Source: Heloderma charlesbogerti (Eukaryota; Chordata; Lepidosauria; Squamata; Helodermatidae). Taken from it: a DNA stretch of 64,000 bases. Positions 55,191 to 64,000 of this stretch are shown one piece after another. The notes beneath the pieces were generated by a model. That model was given only the letters and a program-made list of their open reading frames with translations. It did not search any database and had not been told where the DNA came from. The number at the start of each line of letters is the position of its first letter. The first letter of the stretch is position 1. Made by a program: the position numbers and the translations under genes. The stretch spans positions 930,001-994,000 of the forward strand of contig JANEZZ010002360.1 of the NCBI GenBank assembly GCA_026122225.1, written 5' to 3'.

Positions 55191-56142
55191 TAGGGATGGC
55201 GGAGAATTATGCCACAGATTTCAGTGAGGCCGAATGCACTGGCATTCGGCCCCCCGAAACCCATGGTGGAATGGCCTCCCACCCCCTGCCCCCCACGGAA
55301 ACCCCCCCCGGGACGAAGATTACCTGGGGCGGATGTTCTGGTGGTGGCGGCTCCAGCAGCGGCTCCAGCGGCAGCAGCTGGCCTCTTGGTCAGCTGCTGC
55401 GGACTCAAATGTCAGTTTTGAGTCCTATCACGGCAGCCTGACTGGAAGGAAATGGTGGCCGCTATGGTGGCTGACATTTGAGTCCGCAGCAGCTGGCCGC
55501 GCGGCCAGCTGCTGCCGCTGGAGCCGCTGCTGGAGCTACCAATAAGCATGTGTAGCCGCATGTGTAGCTGATGTGTAGCCGCAAAGGCAGCTACACAAAT
55601 GGCGTGGTGGCCACCATTTGTGTAGCTGCCTTTGCCGTGATAGGCTGTGTAAAGACTTACGTAGCCTATGACGGCAAGCTAAAAAAACAAACAAACAGCA
55701 TATGCAAATGGCGGCAGCTACGGCGGTAACCATTTGTGTTCCCTTTTTTTCGCTGTTTTAGCCTACGTAAATATTTACATAAGCTATTACGGCAAAAAAA
55801 AAGGGGAACACAAATAGTGGAGTGGGCGCTATTTGCATTCCTTCCCCCCCCCCCACCGTAATAGCTTACGTAAATATTTACGTAGGCTAAAACAGTGAAA
55901 AAAAGGGAACGCAAATGGCGGCCACTATAGCCACCACCATTTGCTTATGCTGTTTTTTTTGTTTTTTCCAGAAGGCTGCCCAGCGGCCAGATGTCCGTCT
56001 GCGGGCAGCCCCAGCCGGCAGCTCTGCAGAATCTCCGCGGAGCGGAGCCATCCGGATTAGGATTTCAGGGGGAGGTGCAGAGCGCCTCCCCCCCACCGCA
56101 AATCACCCCGTCGAAAAGGTAAGTGACTTTCGTACATTCCTA
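55191..56142. mobile_element. PAT palindrome element in the Penelope-like element
   Basis: 952 bp; duplication ATCTAAAT / GTCTAAAT (55183-55190, 56143-56150; 7 of 8). The left arm has an unusual inverted duplication of GCAGCAGCTGGCC-type sequence around 55370-55530; palindromes at about 55634-55672, 55752-55792 and 55855-55895. Confidence 0.9.
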
Positions 56143-56423
56143 GTCTAAATCCTATATGTGGAACATTGCCGCATCCAAGTATATGGCTCACTATATGCCA
56201 ATATTTATATATTGCTTTTTTGATAGAGAAGGACAAATTGGAATACTCCAGAGAGATTGTAATCTTATTATTAGATCCCCTATCAGGTGAATTTAATAAC
56301 TTAGGTCTAGAGACTGCATCTGCTTGTGTTTCAGCATCCCTTACTATATTCCTTGGGTAACACCTATCCACCAATTGTTGCCTAAATAGTATTTTTTGAT
56401 TCACATACTCATGATATTGTGAG

Positions 56424-56863
56424 TACGGATGGCAGAGAATTCTGCCACAGACTCCAATGAGGCCGGATTCTTAGAATCTGCCCCCCCCCCGGAGTCCGTG
56501 GTGGAATGGACCAACCAACCCTGCCACCCCGCGAAGTCTGCCCCATCTGGATCCTACCTGGCACCACCAGGTCCAGGTCTGGCCGGGTTCATCCACTGGC
56601 AGTCTTCGGAAGCATATTGTGTCCGGCATTGCGGACACCATTTCCTTCCGTGCTCTTTGCCATGATAGGCTACGTAAATCTTTACATAGCCTATCATGGC
56701 AAACAGCACGGACACAAATGGCATCCGCTATGCCAGATGTCATTTGCATCCGCAGACCGGCAGCGGATGGAAGTCCACCAGCGGCCAGCAAGGATTCTGG
56801 GGGGGAGGGAAGGATCGCCTCCCCCCCTGCAGACCCCAGGTAAGGGGGTTTTGCACATTCCTA
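56424..56863. mobile_element. PAT palindrome element in the Penelope-like element
   Basis: 440 bp, one of the shortest complete copies; perfect duplication ATTGTGAG (56416-56423, 56864-56871). A single palindrome (56660-56700) flanked by paired CAAATGGCATCC / GGATG..CATTTGCATCC blocks; donor CCCCAG|GTAAGG at 56839. Confidence 0.93.
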
Positions 56864-57367
56864 ATTGTGAGGAGTTACTCTTAAGACATAAATATTGTCT
56901 ATAGGGTAAATTCCTACGCAGATACACAGAGTGAAAAGATTCAAAATGCAAAAGAGAATTCCTGTCAATCGGTTTTCTGAATCCTCTAATGTATAGATGA
57001 TTTTGTCTGCAGTATACCTCTGTATCTAAAAATGAAACACTCAGTGCATCAGAATGAGAAGAAAAATTTATAGTGATCCAGGTCAAAAGCTGATGTATGT
57101 CAAAAATATTATAAAGATATCATCAATATAACATTTATAAAAAAGAAAATACTTACAAAACGGATTAAAATTAATGTTACATATTGCGGTGTCCTCTAGG
57201 GATGCCATGAATAAATTTGCCACACTAGGGGCAAAAGGACACCCTATTGTTACTCCTCTAACTTGAAAATAAAATTGTTGAGAGGACCTGAAATAATTTT
57301 TCTCAAGAATGATGTCCACTAATTCCATAAGGAAATATGTGGGGGGAGAAAGATCATCTCTAGTATC

Positions 57368-58084
57368 TAGGGATAGACAAAAGTCCCTTACCTGATCCCG
57401 ATGCTTGCTTCACGGTGGGAGGGAGGCGTTCCGTCCCTCCCCCCCAAATTCTGGCTGGGGGGGAGGCTCCCCGTCCCTTCCCGCCAAAATTCTGGCCGGG
57501 GGGGAAGCACCCCGTCCCTCCCTGCCGAAATTCTGGCCGGGGGGGAGATGCCCCGTCCCGCCGGCTGCAAAACCTCGTCTCCTGCTGGGACGCAAATGGC
57601 GGCGGCCATAGCTACCGCCGTTTGTGTCCCTGCAGTCAGCCGTGATAGACTACGTAAATGTTTACATAGCCTATCACGGCTGACTTAAAAAAAAAAAAGC
57701 TTGTATGCAAACAAGCTTGTATTACATAGACTACACGTGCCAAAATAAGGAACGCAAATGGCGGCGCCCATGGGCACCGCCATTTGCGTATGCACTTTTT
57801 TTTTTTAAAGTCAGCTGTGATAGGCTACGTAAATCTTTATGTAGCCTATCACGTTTGTTTGTTTGTTTGTTTGTTTCACTTGGAAGTGGCGGCGGTGGCA
57901 GCCGGTCGGAAGACTGGCCACCGCCGCCGCCAGAGCCGCTGCCGCCGCCAGGGACATTCGAGCAAGGTAAGTCCCGTCCCGGGGGGGGGGGGGAGGCAGA
58001 CGGTTTCTCCACCAATTTCGGGGGGCCGAATGCGCTGGCATTCTGCCTCCCCGAGATTTGTGGAGAAATTCTCTGACATCCCTA
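57368..58084. mobile_element. PAT palindrome element
   Basis: 717 bp, TAGGGATAGACAAAAG...GACATCCCTA. End sequences match 9064-9845 in reverse orientation. Flanking 8-mers (CTAGTATC / CTTCTGTA) do not match and the two sides belong to different sequences (Penelope-like on the left only), so a rearrangement probably occurred. Confidence 0.85.
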
Positions 58085-59322
58085 CTTCTGTATTGATACA
58101 GCACCAGGCGCACAAACACATGCAGAGAGCGCGGTGTCTTGTGGTCCTGAAGAGCGGTCAACGGCCGTGGACTCAAATGGCAAGTTCTTTCTCAGAGCAT
58201 CCCTCTGCAAGCTTACGTTGTCCAAGCAGCCAGATTTATCTGCATTTCAACTGCAAAATATGCGAGCACAGCTGCAACACGCCACCTCAGTGCCAAGGCG
58301 ATGTGCTTGGCAACGGGTGATCAGAAACCCAAGGTAGCAATGCCACTCATCAATCCACTGTTTCATAGGACATGTTGTTAGGGATGGCGGAGAATTTCTC
58401 CCCGAAACTTCGGGGGGCCGAGCGCCAACGTGTTCAGCCCCCCGAACAAGTTTCGGGGAGAAATCCTCCGAACCCCCCCACCCCCCGCACCCCCCCTGGG
58501 ACGGGACTTACCTTCACCGAATGTCCCTCCCGGTGGCTGGTCCGGCCGGCAGTTTGGCGGGTGTTCGAGTGGGGTGGGAGCGGCAGCCGGTCTTTCGACC
58601 GGCTGCCGCCGCCACCATTGCAATCAAAGAAAAAAAAAAAAAGCCCCCTGATAGGCTACATGACGATTCACGTAGCCTATCACGGCTAGATCTGCAAAGT
58701 CAGCCGTGATAGGCTACGTGAATCGTCACGTAGCCTATCACGGGTGACTTTAAAAAAAAAAGAAAAAAGCACGTACGGATAATGGCGGCCCCCATAGGGA
58801 GCCGCCATTCCCGTTCCTTATTTGGTCGCTGTAGTCTACGTAAATGTTTACGTAGACTACGGCAAAAATAAGGGCAAAGCTATTTGCCTATCAGGGGGCT
58901 ATCAGGGGGCTTTTTTTTTTTTTAACTTTCGCGTTCGCGGCCGGGGCGAGGCGGGAAGCCTCCCCCCCGGCCTGAATTTCGGCCGGGGCGAGGCGGGAAG
59001 CCTCCCCCCCCGGCCTGAACTTCACGGGGGGAGCAGCGAAGCACCTGCCCCCCACTGCGAACGTCCTTCGACGACAGGTAAGGGACTTTCGTCCACTCCT
59101 ACATGTTGTGTTGCATGCAGGGTCCTTACTGAGATACAGAACTGCACACTTCTTTGGACTGTATGTGTCAATGTCACTACACATCAAAGAACCAAGAATC
59201 AGGTTGTGTATAAACTACTAGAATAACAGCAGATAAGGACACCTAAGCATGCGATGCAGCATATGCTGGCATGCTTTTGAAATTCTTAAGTTGTAATTGT
59301 AACAATACATGCTGTCTTTCAG
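58085..59322. other. unassigned single-copy-looking sequence split by a PAT
   Basis: 58085-58378 and 59102-59322 are continuous once the PAT is removed. A 67-codon plus frame (58134-58337) has no recognised motif. No repeat similarity seen within the window. Confidence 0.4.
58379..59101. mobile_element. PAT palindrome element
   Basis: 723 bp; perfect duplication CATGTTGT (58371-58378, 59102-59109). Palindromes at 58649-58686, 58704-58743 and 58829-58861; the GGGAAGCCTCCCCCC arm is repeated at 58951 and 58997. Confidence 0.94.
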
Positions 59323-59443
59323 CTATGGAGTCTCCAGACAACTCTATAACAGAGAATGCTTTGGATGAACAAGCCAGAGATCCAGGTAGATCCAGGTTGG
59401 TCTTTGAAGAGACAAAGGAGACAAAGGAGGCAGAGGCTAAGAG
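59323..59443 (+). other. possible upstream exon joined to the CR1 5' UTR
   Basis: A pyrimidine-rich acceptor (TGCTGTCTTTCAG) precedes ATG at 59325; the frame stays open for 39 codons to a strong donor AAGAG|GTAAGTG at 59444. Its end (EETKETKEAEAK) is also open in the CR1-a 5' UTR (minus strand, about 628-590, EETKDTKETEAK) next to the same donor. Whether this belongs to CR1 or a host exon is unclear. Confidence 0.35.
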
Positions 59444-59926
59444 GTAAGTGGGCTGCAGGAAGCCCAGGGGGCTGCCCTTTATCCTTCTGAGTGGCTGTGA
59501 GCTCACCAGGTGCTTCTGAGAGCTCCAACTGAATTGGGGGTGAGTGGCCTGAGTACTCCCAGCAGCTGAGTGGGCGGGAAGTTTCAATCTGTTTCCTGCC
59601 TCCTAGCTGAGCAGAGCAGAGCAGAGTAAGCTGCTCCAGCTACTCCAGGGACTACAGAAGCAAGCAAGCTCCCAGAGAGCAAGCGACCAGAGTGAGCAAA
59701 CGGGGAGCAAACAGGAGTTGGCCAGGGGAGTTCGTCAGGGGAGGTCAAGGGGGAGGCCCCTAACATTTTTTTTCTTTTTTAACTGTCTTGTGTTTCCATT
59801 TATTTGTCTTGTAACACACACTTCCACACCAGTGGGACTCTGCTTTTAACCTCTACTGAGTAAAGGAGCAGGCACAGGCTAGTCTAGAACAATCACAAAG
59901 CTAGACACAAAAAGGGAAAAGAGGCT

Positions 59927-61732
59927 ATGGAAGGACAAGACTCTCCAGTGGTGGTGACCTGCAAGGTGTGTGCAATGTTTGTTTTCTTGCCTGAGAACAG
60001 CATGGCCTACACCTGCAACAAGTGCAAGTTGATCACGCTGCTGGAAGAAAAAGTAAGTGAGAGCTTTGGCTATTGGTTGGTATGGAAATAAATAAATAAA
60101 TAGGTGGACTGGAGTGGTGACTGTCAACCCTCCAGGGAATAAGAGAACATGAAGAGTTCTTGGACAGAATGGTGGAACTACAGCAGCAAAGTGAAGACCA
60201 GAAGCTTGAAAAGCACCAGCAAGATGAGGCACAAGTGGGAAATGCTGAGCTGAAGAAAAATGGAGTAGGCAATGCTCCTTGGAAAAGGGTGACAGGAGAA
60301 GAAGAACCAGATGCCAGTCTGCACCACTGGAAACAGTGGAGCTGTGGAACCGATTCCAGGTACTTGCGGATGAGACTGGAAGACAGTCTGCAGAGGAAGA
60401 ATTACAGGGGAACCTACCTGAGAGTGAGCAAGAGGCTGAAGATCAGTCAAACAGAGGCGATGAAACCCAGGCCTACAACAAGAAGAAGAGAAGAGTGGTA
60501 GTAGTGGGAGACTCCTTGCTGTGTGGGATCGAGACCCAAGTATGTTGCGAAGACCCGTGGACTTGCCAGGTATGTTGTCTCCCAGGAAGATGGATTAGAG
60601 ACATGACTGAAAGGTTACCTGCACTAGGGATGTCAGAGAATTCCGTGACGGATCTTGGTGAGGCTGAATGCCAGTGCATTCGGCCCCCCGAAATCCATCG
60701 CGGGACGAAGCCCCCACCCCCCCAACCCAGGAAAGGCATGCGGGACGAAGTCCTCTCCACCCCCACCCCACGAAATGCATGCGAAACAGAGCACTTACCT
60801 GCTCCCATCCGCGCTGCTTTGCAAATGGCGGCCATCCTGCGGCCGCCATCCGATTCCTCCTCTTCATAGCCGTGATAGGCTACATAAATACTTACATAGC
60901 CTATCACGGCTAACACAGGGATGCCATTTGCGTAAATACATAAGTATTTACGTAGCCTATCACGGCAGGGAAAAAAACACAAGCGTACTCAAATGGCGGT
61001 GGCTACCGCCATTTGCATACGCTGGGGTTTTTCCCCCTGCCGTGATAGGTTTTGTAAATATTTATGTAGCCTATCACGGCTCAATACAGGGACGCAAATG
61101 GCGGTGGCTACGACAGCTGCCCTTTGCGTCCCTGCAGGGCTGCCCAGCGGCCGGATGTCTGGCTGTGGGAGGCCAGAGCCGGCCGGTGGCTCCACGGCTT
61201 GGCCGCGGAGCAGACCTAGCCGGGCAGGATTCCGGGGGGAGGGATGGAGCGCATCCCCCCCGTTGAGGATTCCAGGGGGAGGGACAGAGCACCTCCCCCC
61301 GACCGCGGATTGCCCGGCACGGAGCCAGGTAGGTGTTTCGTACATCCCTAGCCTGCACTCATAAAGCCCACTGATAGGTATCCCTTTCTTCTCATCCATG
61401 TGGCAACAAATGATACTGCCAAGCAGAGTTACAAAGAAATCACATCAGAGTTTGAAGCTTTGGGAAGGAAACTCAAGAACTTTGGGGCCCAGATAGTTTT
61501 CTCATCCATATTTCCAGTAGTTAGAAGAGGGATAGAAAGGGAACAAAATATACTCTGGGTGAATGACTGGCTACGAAGGTGGTGCCGACGAGAGAGATTT
61601 GGATTCTGGGATCATGGGCTATACTTCCTGGATGATGGGCTGTTGGCAAGGGACGGGTTGCACCTCACGAAGGAAGGGAAGAATGCGTTTGGCCACAGCA
61701 TGAAGAACTTCATCAGGAGGGCTTTAAACTGA
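59927..61732 (+). pseudogene. CR1-d ORF1, SGNH-esterase type, broken
   Basis: CR1 ORF1 proteins pair a zinc-finger-like head with a GDSL/SGNH hydrolase. Visible here: CKVCAMFVFLPENSMAYTCNKCK (head, split 59960-60030), RRVVVVGDSLLCGIET (block I, catalytic-Ser GDS at about 60500), HVATNDTA (block III, 61398-61425) and DGLHLTKEGKNAFG (block V with the His, 61650-61695). The PAT insertion separates block I from block III; stops near 60092 also break it. Confidence 0.8.
60625..61350. mobile_element. PAT palindrome element in CR1-d ORF1
   Basis: 726 bp; duplication ACCTGCAC / GCCTGCAC (60617-60624, 61351-61358; 7 of 8). Palindromes at about 60869-60909, 60930-60966 and 61040-61081. The left end is the TAGGGATGTCAGAGAATTCC type, the right end TTCGTACATCCCTA. 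Confidence 0.92.
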
Positions 61733-61905
61733 ATCCTATGGAGAAGGGAGATGTAAAGTTGGGGGTAACAATGGATGTAGGCGCATGCATTGCAATGGAG
61801 AGAACAGCTCTAATAGCGCCCAATAATAGTCTTCAGACACATGTAGGAAGAAAGCCAGACTATGAGGCACGTGGTCTTTGATGTCTATATACTAATGTCC
61901 AGAGT

Positions 61906-62715
61906 ATGGGAAACAAAAAGAACAAACTTGAACTCTTAATACAGGAGGGAAATTATGTCTTGATAGGTATAACTGAGACTTGGTGGAATGACTCTCATGA
62001 CTGGAATACAGCAGTTGAAGGATATAACTTGTTCAAAAAGAACAGGAGGAACAGAAAGGGAGGTGGGGTTGCACTGTATGTGAAAAATACATATCTCTGC
62101 ACAGAAATACAGGAGGATGAGCTTGGTAGCCCCATCGAGAGCATCTGGGTTGAAATAAATGGAGCAAAGAATAAAAGGAACCTGATGGTCGGAGTCTACT
62201 ACCAGCCACCCAATCAAGGAGAAGACGAGGATGAAACTTTTGATAAGCAAATAGCCCATGTTTCAAGGGAGCATGATGTAGTAGTAATGGGGGACTTCAA
62301 TTTCCCCGATATTTGTTGGGAGACAAATTCTGCAAAACATGGCCCCTCCAGGAAATTCCTGACTTTTCTGGCAGATAACTTCCTCCTATAGAAAGTAGGG
62401 GAAGGAACTAGAGGATCAGCTATCCTTGATTTGATCCTAACCATCAGAGATGACTTAGTGGATAAAGTAGCAGTTACAGGAACTCTGGGGGAAAGCGACC
62501 ATGTTGTACTTGAGTTCTTGGTTCTAAGGGAAGCAAAAGCCGAGTGTAGTCAGACATGTAACCTGGATTTTAGGAAAGCTGATTTTAATAAACTCAGAAC
62601 AATGATCAGTAAGGTCCCATGGCAAGTGACGCTAATGAGAAAAGGAGTCCAAGATGGGTGGGAGCTTTTAAAAAAGGAAATCCTCAAGGCACAATTACAA
62701 ACAATTCCAACATGA
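61906..62715 (+). pseudogene. CR1-d ORF2 endonuclease region
   Basis: [47 protein letters not shown], then after a TAG at about 62389 ILTIRDDLVDKVAV and GESDHVVLEF with the catalytic SDH intact. Further stops (TGA near 62713) separate it from 62808-63066, which has VVQLLNKDGKTITDDKEKAE. Confidence 0.9.
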
Positions 62716-63066
62716 AGAAAAGGTGGAAGACAACAGAAGAAGCCAATGTGGCTTCACAAAAAGCTTAGAGAAAATTACCTGAAAACAAAAAAGGACACAT
62801 ATAGGAAGTGGAAAGAAGGCCAAGCAACAAAAAGGCTTTCTTCAGCTACGTGCATAGTAAAAGGCAGAAGAAAGACATGGTTGTTCAGCTATTAAATAAG
62901 GATGGCAAAACGATAACAGATGACAAAGAAAAGGCAGAGGTGGTCAGTTCCTACTTTGGCTCAGTCTACACCCAAAAGAAGGTCTATGACTCCCCTGGCA
63001 AAGGCGAAGTACAGGCTGAAGGGGCAGAATTGCAGCTTGAGATCAATAGGCATATGGTCATGAAAC

Positions 63067-63416
63067 TAGGGATGTATGAAAGTCACTTACCTTTTCACAG
63101 CTTGATTTGCGGTGAGGGGGAGGGGGAATCCTCCCTGGGCTGGCTCTGATCCAGAAATTCCGGCCACGGATGGGTCTGCTGCAGATGCAAATGGCTGCCG
63201 CTGTAGTGGCCGCCATTTGCGTCCAGCGAAGCTGCCATGATAGGCTACATAAGTACTTACGTAGCCTATCATGGCAAGCCCAAAAAACAAACAAAACAAA
63301 CAAACAGCATACGTAGGAGCTACGTAAACAAAATATTTACGTAGGCTATTATGGCAAAAAAAGGGGAACGCAAATAGTGTAGTGGGTGCTATTTGCGTTC
63401 CTTTTTTTTCGTAGGC
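63067..63416. mobile_element. PAT palindrome element, right end lost
   Basis: Starts TAGGGATGTATGAAAGTCAC TTACC. Palindrome at 63236-63273; CGTAGGCTATTATGGC and GCAAATAGTGTAG repeats. It stops abruptly at about 63416 where an internal BovB position begins, so both elements are truncated at one breakpoint. Confidence 0.8.
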
Positions 63417-64000
63417 TCCGCTAGCTTTGTTGTTAGTAATGCTTCCTAAGGCCCACTTGACTTCACTCTCGAGGATGTCTGGCTCAAGTTCAGTGAGCTC
63501 ACTATCATGGCTATCAGGGACATTCAGATTTTTCCTGTATAGTTCTTCTGTGTATTCTTTCCACCTCTCCTTAATATCATCTGCTTCTGTGAGGTCCCTG
63601 CCCTCTTTGTCCTTTATCATGCCTGTCTTTGCACAAAACATTCCCTTGAGATCTCCGATTTTCTTGAAGAGATCTCTAGTCTTTCCCATTCTGTTGTTTT
63701 CCTCGATTTCTTTGCATTGTTCATTTAAGAACAATGTTCTTAAATCTTCTTGTCTCTCCTTGCTATTCTCTGGAACTCTGCATTCAGTTGGATATATCTT
63801 CCCCTTTCTCCCTTGCTTTTCACTTCCCTTCTTTCCTCAGCTACTTGTAAAGCCTCATCAGACAGCCACTTGGCTTTCTTGCATTTCTTTTTCTTTGGCA
63901 TGGATTGAGTTGCTGCCTCCTGAACAATGTTATGGACCTCTGTCCATAGTTCCTCAGGCACTCTGTCTATCAGGTCCAATCCCTTAAATCTATTCCTCAC
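63417..64000 (-). mobile_element. BovB (RTE) LINE fragment, runs off the right edge
   Basis: Matches 37386-37990 nearly base for base (minus strand: GRDLTEADDIKERWKEYTEE, MGKTRDLFKKIGDLKG, KKKKCKKAKWLSDEALQVAE). Its left end is internal to BovB, not the 3' end, consistent with a rearrangement. A small duplication of AACAATGTTCTTAA near 63730 breaks the frame. Confidence 0.93.

Larger units (their letters stand above)
54720..57367 (-). mobile_element. Penelope-like retroelement with two PAT insertions
   Basis: Minus-strand order: RT (57328-57083, with VRGVTIGCPFAPSVANLFMA and YIDDIFII), a middle part (57086-56872 and 56404-56143, with SVSFLDTEVY), and a C-terminal GIY-YIG endonuclease (55039-54722, VIYVIICPCGLLYVGKTSGT followed by RTRIIEHW). 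RT followed by GIY-YIG is diagnostic of Penelope-like elements. The 5' end is cut at the PAT at 57368. Frames are interrupted, so inactive. Confidence 0.9.
59400..63066 (+). mobile_element. CR1 LINE (CR1-d), 5' UTR, ORF1 and endonuclease
   Basis: Plus strand: 5' UTR 59400-59926; ORF1 from 59927 with a C-x2-C ... C-x2-C head, then a Gln/Glu-rich segment (60160-60260) and an SGNH-esterase domain; a PAT at 60625-61350; ORF1 end 61351-61732; ORF2 from about 61906. About 70 bases with in-frame stops (60052-60120) interrupt ORF1. The RT part is missing because a PAT and a BovB fragment follow at 63067. Confidence 0.88.

Noticed and set aside
58134..58337. Small plus-strand frame in unassigned sequence
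   Set aside because: No motif, no second copy to compare and no splice or promoter evidence.

Overview
This is a vertebrate nuclear sequence, almost certainly from a squamate reptile and more likely a lizard than a snake. Evidence for that: BovB (RTE) LINEs, several CR1 LINEs, an L2-like LINE, a SINE with the squamate-type 'GAGTCGGACACAACTGG...CTTTACC' tail, a Penelope-like element, and a tandem family of secreted two-domain Ly6/uPAR proteins of the phospholipase A2 inhibitor gamma (PLI-gamma) type. Nothing bacterial or organellar is present.

Host genes. Two complete five-exon genes lie in tandem on the + strand. Copy A has exons at 7478-7526, 10061-10186, 14005-14157, 17820-17969 and 20311-20480. 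Copy B has exons at 32365-32413, 46174-46299, 49314-49466, 51671-51820 and 53749-53918. Exon lengths are identical (49/126/153/150/170 nt), all introns are phase 1 with GT-AG ends, and each encodes 215 residues: a signal peptide followed by two three-finger (LU) domains, each split over two exons. Both are open and look functional. Around them are pieces of further copies: a 3'-UTR relic at about 4850-5060, two orphan exon-1 units (24377 and 29848) with destroyed splice donors, and loose intron-1 segments (25690-26351 and 27268-27853). The locus has therefore expanded and broken up repeatedly. In the stretch I counted, exon 3 differs far more between A and B than the intron beside it.

Mobile DNA. 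Most of the window is nested transposons. The striking component is a non-autonomous family, here called the PAT element (palindrome-array, TAGGGATG ends). Its copies are about 0.45-1.03 kb, have TAGGGATG...CATCCCTA ends and usually 8-bp target duplications (hAT-like). Inside they carry a string of about 40-nt near-perfect palindromes (core CCGTGATAGGCTACGTAAAT plus its inverse), GC-rich palindromes of the type GCAAATGGCGGC..GCCGCCATTTGC, and a consensus 5' splice site (AGGTAAGT) near the ends. About twenty copies are present. Three have inserted into the palindromes of other copies, two of them at the same position of the motif. No transposase is encoded here.

Layout. 1-3615: two nested minus-strand CR1 elements with a solo LTR and PAT insertions. 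3616-7380: old sequence, the paralogue relic and a CR1 3' end. 7383-20725: gene A. 20935-32264: degraded gene units, LINE pieces, a solo LTR and PATs. 32270-54174: gene B, whose intron 1 is about 13.8 kb because a CR1, a BovB and eight or more PATs are stacked in it (intron 1 of A is about 2.5 kb). 54720-57367: a Penelope-like element with RT and GIY-YIG pieces. 57368-64000: PATs, a plus-strand CR1 with an SGNH-esterase ORF1 and endonuclease, and a BovB fragment running off the end.
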